DNA from: CAYLVJ01 sp964501525
GTDB lineage: Bacteria; Patescibacteriota; Minisyncoccia; Minisyncoccales; CAYTKG01
DNA: 28,461 bases
Reading direction: 5' to 3'
Assembly (NCBI GenBank): GCA_964501525.1
Contig: CAZCSI010000006.1
Span: 1 to 28,461 of the forward strand
Shown here: piece after piece, positions 8,052-13,818 of the stretch
Layout: the number at the start of each line of letters is the position of its first letter
Numbering within the stretch: the first letter of the stretch is position 1
Notes under the pieces: model-generated
Databases searched by the model: none
The model's input: only the letters and a program-made list of their open reading frames with translations
What the model was told of the DNA's origin: nothing
Made by a program: the position numbers and the translations under genes

Positions 8052-8894
8052 ATGGAGAAAGTTGTAAAAATCCTTTTCATCGGGCTTTTAGCCTTTACGG
8101 CTCTTTCGGTCGCAGCTCAGGAAGAAAACTTAGGCGTGGGGGAACAAACAATACTTCCGGGAACCCCTTTCTACTTCTTAAAACAAGTAACAAGAAGGTT
8201 ACAGGAAGTATTTACTTTTGACCCGGTCAAGAAGCTGGAACTTAAAGAGAGGTTTGCTTCAGAAAAACTGGCTGAACTGGAAAAGCTCATTGAGGCCAGA
8301 AAGAACAAGAAGTTGATTGAACAGGCAATAGAAAATTACGAGCAGGAGCAAAACGAAATCAGGCACGGGGTTGAGAGGCTAAAACAAAATGCAGAAGATA
8401 GCGAACAGGTAATGTCCTTTATGGAAAGATATCAACATCAGGTTGAGGTTCATACGAGAGTGTTAGAAAAAATAGAGGGTGATGCACCCCCTGAAATAAG
8501 ACCCAGAATAGAAGAGCAAAAGGAAAAACACCTTGAAAGGTTTAGAGACGTCATGTTCAAGTTGGAGAACGAAAAAAATCTACCGGAGCGGCTTGAAGGC
8601 TTCCTGAACAGGGGCTCTGATTCGTTTAAGGAAAGTGAAGCAGCTGCAGAGGTTTTAGAACAAATCCAGGAAAGAGTAAGAAGCGAAGAGGTCAAAGACC
8701 AGTTGGAACAAGTAAAAGTAAGAATTAGAAAAGAAACAAGAGACAGGGTTAACCAAGAAGAAAGAGAAGAACAGATGTGCGCCCAGGTCATAACCTACTG
8801 CCTTGACCCTGTCACCGAAGAATGTGAAATGTATCCGGACGCTTGTTCCGGACCCAAGCCGTGCGTTCCCTGCCAGCCGTCCGAAGTTGAATGA
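8052..8894 (+). CDS. Secreted or membrane-anchored DUF5667-like protein with Cys-rich tail
   Basis: 280 residues. An N-terminal signal peptide (about residues 1-22, hydrophobic stretch ILFIGLLAFTALSVAAQ) is followed by LPGTPFYFLKQVTRRLQEVFTFDPVKKLELKERFASEKLAEL, split here as the LPGTPFYFLK and FDPVKKLELKERFA motifs of the DUF5667 family. Residues 60-240 are strongly helical and charged, probably coiled coil. The C-terminal about 40 residues hold six cysteines (MCAQV, YCLD, EECEM, DACSG, PCVPC), suggesting a disulfide-rich or metal-binding module outside the cytoplasm. It starts 4 nt after thrS and its stop overlaps the miaB start (ATGA). No enzymatic motif seen; function unknown. DUF5667 assignment is from remembered family features. 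Confidence 0.75.
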   Translation: MEKVVKILFIGLLAFTALSVAAQEENLGVGEQTILPGTPFYFLKQVTRRLQEVFTFDPVKKLELKERFASEKLAELEKLIEARKNKKLIEQAIENYEQEQNEIRHGVERLKQNAEDSEQVMSFMERYQHQVEVHTRVLEKIEGDAPPEIRPRIEEQKEKHLERFRDVMFKLENEKNLPERLEGFLNRGSDSFKESEAAAEVLEQIQERVRSEEVKDQLEQVKVRIRKETRDRVNQEEREEQMCAQVITYCLDPVTEECEMYPDACSGPKPCVPCQPSEVE

Positions 8895-10177
8895 TGAAGA
8901 AATATCATCTCACAACCTTTGGCTGCCAGATCAATCAGTCTGATTCTGAAAGAATAGCATCCAAGTTAGAAGAGATAGGATACCAATCGGCCTCGAACCA
9001 AGACGAGGCCGATTTGGTTGTCATCAATATGTGTTCCGTGCGCCAGTCCGCTGTGGACCGCGTCTACGGCAGGCTGCAAAAAATAAGAAAGGACAAGGAT
9101 AGAAAATACCTGCTTACAGGCTGCATGCTTAAACAAGACCTCAGACGTTTCAAACAGGATTTTGACTACATCCTGCCCATTAAAGCTCTTCCCTACTGGG
9201 AGCAGGCGCTTGAAAAACAAAAATACCATTATTGCCCCAACCAAAGAAGTGATAGCTTTTACAATAAATTTTCGCTTGACTATTTTAATATAAGGCCCAA
9301 ATATAAAAGAGGCTTTTCTGCTTATATACCTGTTGCAACAGGGTGTGATAATTTTTGCTCCTACTGTGTAGTTCCCTATACCAGAGGCCCTATGCTCTGC
9401 CGAAAACCGGAAGACATCGTTCAGCAGGCGCAAGAAGCAATCGACAACAAAGTCAAAGAGTTATGGCTTGTAGCTCCTAATGTCAACTCCTATAGCTACA
9501 AGGGAAAGAACTTCTCGGAACTCCTTCAAAAGATTGACCAGCTTCCTGGAAACTTCTGGCTTAACTTTACCTCTTCTCATCCCAAGGATTTCAGCCGGGA
9601 GCTTATAGAAACCATTAAAAACGGGGTCAAAACATCACATTATGTCAGCCTTCCCGTACAATCAGGAGACAACAACATCCTAAAAAAAATGAATCGACCC
9701 TACACAGTCGAAGATTACCGAGAAACAGTAGATAGTATAAAAAAAGAAATTCCGGACCTTCACCTTTCAACCGATGTCATCGTCGGCTTTCCCGGAGAAA
9801 CTAAAAAACAGTTTCAAAACACGGTAAAGCTTTTTAAAGAGATAAGGCCCGACATGGCCTATATCGCAGAATACTCTCCCCGACCTCACACAGCTGCCTG
9901 CAAAATGAAGGACGATGTTTCTCTTAAAGAAAAACAGAGAAGAAGGGAGGTTTTAACAGAGGTTTTAGAAAAAATAATCCTGAAAAAGAACAGAAAATAT
10001 ATTGACACAACAGTAGAAGTTTTAGTTTTTAAACAAAGAAAAGAAGCTTTTATCGGAAAGACCCGGAATTATAAAACAGTTAAAATCACAGGTCTCGAAA
10101 AACCAAGCGTAGGCAGTAAAATAAAGGTGAAGGTCAAAAACGCTATCCCCTGGGGCCTCCTTGCTCACCCAAACTAA
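8891..10177 (+). CDS. miaB: tRNA-2-methylthio-N6-isopentenyladenosine37 synthase (MiaB)
   Basis: Radical-SAM methylthiotransferase that adds a methylthio group to i6A37 of tRNAs. 428 residues. The N-terminal UPF0004 domain has the auxiliary-cluster cysteines C12 (TTFGCQINQSDSE), C48 (INMCSVRQSA) and C78 (TGCML). The radical-SAM motif CxxxCxxC is C152-C156-C159 (GCDNFCSYC), followed by VPYTRG. NVNSY and the DVIVGFPGET motif are typical of MiaB, and a TRAM-like domain forms the C-terminus (FIGKTRNYKTVKI to WGLLAH). Its start codon overlaps the preceding stop. Other methylthiotransferases (RimO, MtaB) are less likely given NVNSY. Confidence 0.94.
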   Translation: MMKKYHLTTFGCQINQSDSERIASKLEEIGYQSASNQDEADLVVINMCSVRQSAVDRVYGRLQKIRKDKDRKYLLTGCMLKQDLRRFKQDFDYILPIKALPYWEQALEKQKYHYCPNQRSDSFYNKFSLDYFNIRPKYKRGFSAYIPVATGCDNFCSYCVVPYTRGPMLCRKPEDIVQQAQEAIDNKVKELWLVAPNVNSYSYKGKNFSELLQKIDQLPGNFWLNFTSSHPKDFSRELIETIKNGVKTSHYVSLPVQSGDNNILKKMNRPYTVEDYRETVDSIKKEIPDLHLSTDVIVGFPGETKKQFQNTVKLFKEIRPDMAYIAEYSPRPHTAACKMKDDVSLKEKQRRREVLTEVLEKIILKKNRKYIDTTVEVLVFKQRKEAFIGKTRNYKTVKITGLEKPSVGSKIKVKVKNAIPWGLLAHPN

Positions 10178-10206
10178 GTTTATGCCTATAACCACTGTAC
10201 AATAAC

Positions 10207-10229
10207 TGTGCAATACCTGGTATTGCACA
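10207..10229. repeat. 23-bp palindrome 1
   Basis: Perfect 11-bp arms TGTGCAATACC / GGTATTGCACA around a single central T. The 1-nt centre makes a DNA-binding site more natural than an RNA hairpin. Each arm contains TATTGCACA, one mismatch from the DnaA-box consensus TTWTNCACA. It lies between convergent miaB and deoC, so it is not in a promoter position. Confidence 0.8.
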
Positions 10230-10232
10230 AAG

Positions 10233-10241
10233 TTTTCCACA
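10233..10241 (+). promoter_or_regulatory. DnaA-box-like motif
   Basis: TTTTCCACA matches the consensus TTWTNCACA exactly; it sits between the two palindromes. A second exact match is at 10311-10319 on the minus strand (TTTTTCACA). Single matches are common by chance; the clustering is what is notable. Confidence 0.35.
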
Positions 10242-10262
10242 ACTCTATGAACCTAAACAAGG

Positions 10263-10285
10263 TGTGTAATACCTGGTATTGCACA
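10263..10285. repeat. 23-bp palindrome 2
   Basis: Near copy of palindrome 1: arms TGTGTAATACC / GGTATTGCACA around a central T, differing by one base from the copy at 10207, 56 bp away start to start. The similarity of both copies, including the centre, argues for a common binding protein. Confidence 0.8.
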
Positions 10286-10321
10286 GAGTATTTAACTTCA
10301 AAAAAATATCTGTGAAAAACT

Positions 10322-10346
10322 AAAAAGCCGTGTCACACGGCTTTTT
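10322..10346. terminator. Bidirectional terminator between miaB and deoC
   Basis: Perfect 11-bp inverted repeat AAAAAGCCGTG / CACGGCTTTTT with a TCA loop. It gives a T-run on both strands, as expected between the convergent miaB and deoC genes. Confidence 0.9.
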
Positions 10347-10404
10347 AAGTTCTGATCACTCTTCTACCCCTCTGGAGCAATATAGTCCTGGACTCAAGTC
10401 GTCT

Positions 10405-11073
10405 TTACTCTGCGTACTTGTCTCCCCACCCCTTCATAATCTGCAAACTACTGCTGGTGCCGATGATATCTGCTCCGGCTTCAATCATCAATTTCATATC
10501 TTCAGCGCTTCTGATCTTGCCGGCAGCTTTGATTTTCAACTTGGGAGCCGCTTCTTTCATAAGACGAATGTGTCTTGCTTTTTCCGCCAACTCAAAGAAA
10601 TCCAAAGGGTCCTTAAAAGTAGAGGTTTTTACGCACACAGCGCCCGCCTCCTGTACAATTTCAGAGGTTTTTACCACCTCGTCCGTAGTGAGGTACCCGC
10701 TTCCGATAATCACTTTTGTAGGCAGAACAGCGGAGATTTCTTTCAAATCTCTCAGCACCTTGTGATAGTCGGCATACTTAATGTCCACTATATTGGCCAC
10801 CACATCCAACTCGTCGGCCCCATGTTTTTCAGCCACCTGACACATCTTTACCCGCTGCGAAGTAGGAAGCTGACCCATGGGCGGATCAATAAGAACTGTG
10901 GTTTTGATATCCGTCTCGTGCAGCTCCTCCGCTACAGTCTTTACCCATTCCGGATTAACGCACACGCCCCGGAACCCGAAATGCTTAGCTTCGTCGCAAG
11001 TTTTAACAATATCGCTCTTGGTGGCATTAGGGCTTATATTAGTATGGTCTATGTGTTTGGCTGGGTTTTTCAT
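10405..11073 (-). CDS. deoC: Deoxyribose-phosphate aldolase
   Basis: Class I aldolase that splits 2-deoxyribose-5-phosphate into glyceraldehyde-3-phosphate and acetaldehyde, in deoxynucleoside salvage/breakdown. 222 residues, normal for the short bacterial form. The Schiff-base lysine is K149 (CVKTST) and the second lysine K182 (KIKAAG); D90 is in DELDVV. Two usual glycines are replaced: KTSTG reads KTSTF and KAAGGIR reads KAAGKIRS. The start overlaps the tmk stop (ATGA), so tmk and deoC are translationally coupled. In a reduced genome it may supply carbon from scavenged DNA; that is inference. Confidence 0.93.
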   Translation of the reverse strand: MKNPAKHIDHTNISPNATKSDIVKTCDEAKHFGFRGVCVNPEWVKTVAEELHETDIKTTVLIDPPMGQLPTSQRVKMCQVAEKHGADELDVVANIVDIKYADYHKVLRDLKEISAVLPTKVIIGSGYLTTDEVVKTSEIVQEAGAVCVKTSTFKDPLDFFELAEKARHIRLMKEAAPKLKIKAAGKIRSAEDMKLMIEAGADIIGTSSSLQIMKGWGDKYAE

Positions 11074-11729
11074 ATTTTGAATTTACTTTTAGTTATTTTT
11101 TTAATCTTTTTTGACACCTCCTCAACAGAACGCTGTCCATCTATAATGTTAACATTTTGTTTTTCAAACTTTTGAGATAGTCTTTCGTAGTTCTTCCAAA
11201 CTTTTTCCAGAGTATGTTCTTTTTCAAAAAGAGCTAATCTAAACCGGCTGTCATTGATCCGCCTTATACACTCTCGAGGAGAAACTTTGAGAATAAAAGT
11301 CAGGTCAGGCATTAAAAAGTACTGTTGAAGAGTTAAAAGCCATTCTTCGCTCACACCGTTAAGCTGGCCAAAAGCAACAGTAGAGAAAAAATAACGGTCG
11401 CACACCACCCAAACCCCTTTTTCAAGCAAGGGGATAATCTTTTTTTCCAGATGATAGGCCCTGTCTGCTGTGAAAAGAAGCTGAAGACAGGTGTTGGAAG
11501 AACTCCACACTCCATCAAGTTGAGCATTGATAAGTCCGCCTATCAAACCTCCCTGAGTTGGCTCTTTTGTAAGTTGAGCTCCGGCAAACTCATCCGATAC
11601 GGCCTCTTGATTTAAAAAATCAACCAACAGTGAGGACTGGGTGCTTAAACCTGAGCCGTCTAGCCCCTCGAAGACGATAAATTTGCCCGGATAAGAAGAG
11701 TTCTTGAATTTACAGTTATCTTTTTTCAT
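11070..11729 (-). CDS. tmk: Thymidylate kinase with altered Walker A motif
   Basis: Family of dTMP kinases (dTMP to dTDP). 219 residues. The P-loop region reads FEGLDGSGLSTQ (residues 20-31), so the Walker A lysine position is Leu28 (codon TTA, checked on the nucleotide sequence). Other family motifs are present: KEPTQGGLIG, the DRYFFSTVAFG motif with the DRY, and a C-terminal Arg-rich LID-like segment (RRINDSRFRL). It starts 6 nt after an extended -10, so it is predicted leaderless. Either the family tolerates this change in this lineage or the protein is catalytically altered. Confidence 0.88.
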   Translation of the reverse strand: MKKDNCKFKNSSYPGKFIVFEGLDGSGLSTQSSLLVDFLNQEAVSDEFAGAQLTKEPTQGGLIGGLINAQLDGVWSSSNTCLQLLFTADRAYHLEKKIIPLLEKGVWVVCDRYFFSTVAFGQLNGVSEEWLLTLQQYFLMPDLTFILKVSPRECIRRINDSRFRLALFEKEHTLEKVWKNYERLSQKFEKQNVNIIDGQRSVEEVSKKIKKITKSKFKI

Positions 11730-11735
11730 TGACCC

Positions 11736-11744
11736 ATATTAACA
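11736..11744 (-). promoter_or_regulatory. Extended -10 for tmk-deoC, leaderless type
   Basis: Minus strand TGT-TAATAT, then 6 nt (GGGTCA), then the tmk ATG. No Shine-Dalgarno, no obvious -35. Confidence 0.5.
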
Positions 11745-11765
11745 CAAAAATCACAGCAGATAATC

Positions 11766-11897
11766 CTAAACGTAAGCGCAGCCCGTATGATGGAGATACA
11801 CTCCGGGTCTGATATCTGCATACCAGGCTATTAAGTTCTGAAGTTTAATGCCGCCGGCTGCGTTGGCGGGAAAAGCCATCAAATCGTTGGCCCTCAT
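11766..11897 (-). CDS. Small hypothetical protein, 43 residues
   Basis: ORF starting MRANDLMAFPANAAGGIKLQ and ending LHHTGCAYV before a TAG stop. Its ATG directly follows the dcd stop codon (TAAATG), so it would be coupled to dcd. The composition is balanced, with Trp, Tyr, His and one Cys and no low complexity, and codons look like those of neighbours. No family recognised. It could be a real small protein or a chance frame in the dcd-tmk spacer. Confidence 0.4.
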   Translation of the reverse strand: MRANDLMAFPANAAGGIKLQNLIAWYADIRPGVYLHHTGCAYV

Positions 11898-12467
11898 TTA
11901 CTCTTGCTTTTGCCTAAACTCTTTCCAAGCCCGGGAAGATGTCGGTCCTTTCTGGCCCTGGTATTTGGAACCCAGCTCCTTTGAACCGTAAGGGCGCTCC
12001 ACAGGGCTGGACATTTGAAAAAAACATATTTGAGCAATACGCATCCCGGCGTGTATTTTGATGGGGGTCCTTGATATGTTGGAGATCTCGAAGGTGATGT
12101 TCCCGGCAAAGCCCGGGTCCACATAACCGGCTGTAGCGTGAATAATAAGGCCCAACCGACCCAAAGAGCTTCTGCCTTCTATTTTAGCCGCTAAATCCAA
12201 AGGGATTTTGAACCTCTCTACTGTAGAGCCGAGCAAAAATTCGTTGGGATGAACAATAAACCCTCTTTTACTCATTTCCACTTCTTTGGTCGGGTCTTCT
12301 TTCTGCCTGAGGTCTACAACACCCAGTTCAAAATTATTAAAAATACGGACCTTCGAGCTAAGCTGAAGGTCCACCGTTGATGGTTGTACGTGTTCTTCGC
12401 AAAAGGGTTCTATAACAAGAGTTCCTTGTTTCACCCTTTTTATAATATCGCGGTCTGACAAAATCAT
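11898..12467 (-). CDS. dcd: dCTP deaminase (possibly bifunctional with dUTPase activity)
   Basis: Produces dUTP from dCTP for dTMP synthesis. 189 residues, normal length. The N-terminus MILSDRDI, the substrate-binding EGRSSLGRLGL segment and HATAGYVDPGFAGNITFE are all family motifs; the catalytic Glu is expected in the last of these. The C-terminal SKYQGQKGPTSSR is the flexible lid. Some relatives (for example the M. jannaschii enzyme) also hydrolyse dUTP; the sequence alone does not settle this. A short AGAGG site precedes the start. Downstream of rplK, probably in the secE operon, and followed by tmk, which fits a dTTP-supply module. Confidence 0.93.
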   Translation of the reverse strand: MILSDRDIIKRVKQGTLVIEPFCEEHVQPSTVDLQLSSKVRIFNNFELGVVDLRQKEDPTKEVEMSKRGFIVHPNEFLLGSTVERFKIPLDLAAKIEGRSSLGRLGLIIHATAGYVDPGFAGNITFEISNISRTPIKIHAGMRIAQICFFQMSSPVERPYGSKELGSKYQGQKGPTSSRAWKEFRQKQE

Positions 12468-12508
12468 TTTTCCTCTTTTAACAGGACTGTTCTTTAGGAA
12501 AACGAATC

Positions 12509-12934
12509 CTATTCTTCAATCTTGAGACCCATGGCTTGAGCCGTACCTTTAATGATTTTTACGGCTTTGTCTATGTCGTTCGTATTAAGGTCAGACAGTT
12601 TTTTTTCTGCTATCTCTTTCAGCTGTTCCGTAGTCACACTGCCCACTTTTTTCTTAAGCGGGGTCCCAGAGCCTTTTTCGATGCCGGCCGCTTTTTTAAG
12701 GTACTGGGACGTAGGAGGCGTTTTGGTGATAAAATCAAAAGAACGGTCTTCATAAACGGTAAGCTCAATCGGTATAATCCACCCTTTTTTCTCTTCGGTT
12801 TTTTCGTTGAATTGGCTACAAAAACTTCCCAGGTCAACCCCGTGGGGCGCTAAAGCCGGTCCCAAAGGAGGAGCAGGAGTTGCCTCTCCAGCCGGTATCT
12901 GCAGTTTAACTTTTGCTTTAACTTTTTTAGCCAT
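12509..12934 (-). CDS. rplK: 50S ribosomal protein L11
   Basis: Forms the GTPase-associated centre with 23S rRNA. 141 residues, full length. The N-terminus KVKLQIPAGEATPAPPLGPAL and the C-terminal TAQAMGLKIEE are typical. It starts 2 nt after nusG. The usual downstream gene rplA is not present; dcd follows instead, so the classical secE-nusG-rplK-rplA cluster is broken here. It ends with TAG at the normal family length, which shows that TAG is a working stop in this genome. Confidence 0.97.
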   Translation of the reverse strand: MAKKVKAKVKLQIPAGEATPAPPLGPALAPHGVDLGSFCSQFNEKTEEKKGWIIPIELTVYEDRSFDFITKTPPTSQYLKKAAGIEKGSGTPLKKKVGSVTTEQLKEIAEKKLSDLNTNDIDKAVKIIKGTAQAMGLKIEE

Positions 12935-12936
12935 AT

Positions 12937-13482
12937 TTATAACTTCTTAACTTGCAAGGAATCCAACTCTACCGGAGTATCCCTTCCAAACATGTTGATT
13001 AAAACCTTTATTTTACCTCTCTTCGCATCTATTTCTTTTACTTTACCGTCAAACCCTTTGAACGGGCCGTCCAAAACCTTTACGGAGTCACCCACTCGAA
13101 ACTCAATCTTGTGCTCCGGCTCCTCGACCTCCATTCTTGATTTAAGGTCTTCTATCTCCTTGTCGTCTACGGGCCGAGGCGTAATACCCGCTCCTACAAA
13201 ACCGGTCACATTGGGGGTGTTGCGTACAACATACCAGGAATCATCGGTTACTATCATATTAACTAAAACATAGCCGGGATAAACCTTCTCCTCCACCACC
13301 TCCCTCTCCCCTTTTTTAATCTTGATCTTTTTCTCTTTAGGAACCAGAACCTCAAAAATCTTGTCTTCCATACCCATAGAAGAAATACGCTGCCTTAAAT
13401 TCCTTGCCACAGCCTCTTCGTAGCCGGAATAGGTGTGGATGACATACCATTGTTTTTTATGGGGTAGCTGCTGTTTTGGCAT
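12937..13482 (-). CDS. nusG: Transcription termination/antitermination protein NusG
   Basis: Binds RNA polymerase and couples it to ribosomes or Rho. 181 residues. The N-terminal NGN domain starts KKQWYVIHTYSGYEEAVARNL, split as WYVIHTYSGYE and the EAVARNLRQR helix, and contains YPGYVLVNM. The C-terminal KOW domain has GDSVKVLDGPFKGFDGKV. 21 nt after secE and 2 nt before rplK. Confidence 0.97.
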   Translation of the reverse strand: MPKQQLPHKKQWYVIHTYSGYEEAVARNLRQRISSMGMEDKIFEVLVPKEKKIKIKKGEREVVEEKVYPGYVLVNMIVTDDSWYVVRNTPNVTGFVGAGITPRPVDDKEIEDLKSRMEVEEPEHKIEFRVGDSVKVLDGPFKGFDGKVKEIDAKRGKIKVLINMFGRDTPVELDSLQVKKL

Positions 13483-13503
13483 TTTATTTCAACTTCATCC
13501 CGG

Positions 13504-13731
13504 TTAAAGGATTATTTCGGTTAAAAGACTGTTAAAAATAAAGTCGGCTCCTCCTAGAAAAACTGCCAGGAGCAAAGAAGCGACTATAACCACCACTGTG
13601 TAGCGCAGGGTTTCCTGAGTAGTGGGCCAAGTTATTTTTTTAAGCTGAATCCGAACTTCTTTTAAAAAGTTAATTGCGCCTTGCATCCAGCTGACAGGAG
13701 TTTTTAATTTTGCTGAAAAATCTTTTTTCAT
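13504..13731 (-). CDS. secE: Preprotein translocase subunit SecE
   Basis: Small essential component of the SecYEG channel. 75 residues with the family motif LKEVRIQLKKITWPTTQE on the cytoplasmic side, followed by one transmembrane helix (VVVIVASLLLAVFLGGADFIF). AAGG lies 6 nt before the ATG and overlaps the stop of a micro-ORF (13740-13775). First full gene of secE-nusG-rplK(-dcd). Confidence 0.95.
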   Translation of the reverse strand: MKKDFSAKLKTPVSWMQGAINFLKEVRIQLKKITWPTTQETLRYTVVVIVASLLLAVFLGGADFIFNSLLTEIIL

Positions 13732-13739
13732 GTCTAACC

Positions 13740-13775
13740 TTAACGCAGTTTCATATTTTTGTAACGCAGTTTCAT
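13740..13775 (-). CDS. Micro-ORF in the secE leader, made of a tandem repeat
   Basis: ATG at 13775 reads MKLRYKNMKLR then TAA. The 21-bp duplication (13741-13781) is exactly seven codons, so it repeats the peptide MKLR in frame. The ATG lies 6 nt after the -10 of a good promoter, so it would be leaderless. Its TAA overlaps the AAGG site of secE, so termination could couple to secE initiation. It may be only a by-product of the duplication. Confidence 0.35.
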   Translation of the reverse strand: MKLRYKNMKLR

Positions 13776-13781
13776 ATTTTT
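13741..13781. repeat. 21-bp direct tandem repeat, two copies
   Basis: TAACGCAGTTTCATATTTTT occurs at 13741-13760 and again at 13762-13781, separated by one G. It occupies nearly the whole predicted 5' UTR of secE. Confidence 0.95.
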
Positions 13782-13810
13782 ATAGTAAAGTAGGCTGAGA
13801 TTATTGTCAA
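13782..13810 (-). promoter_or_regulatory. Promoter of secE-nusG-rplK
   Basis: Minus strand TTGACA at 13810-13805, 17-nt spacer, TACTAT at 13787-13782. It is a near-consensus sigma70-type promoter placed just downstream of the gyrB stop. Confidence 0.7.
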
Positions 13811-13818
13811 TCAGGCGT

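Noticed and set aside
10330..11175. 281-codon plus-strand ORF opposite deoC
   Set aside because: Antisense to a well-supported deoC and tmk 3' end; His/Ser/Phe-rich shadow composition.
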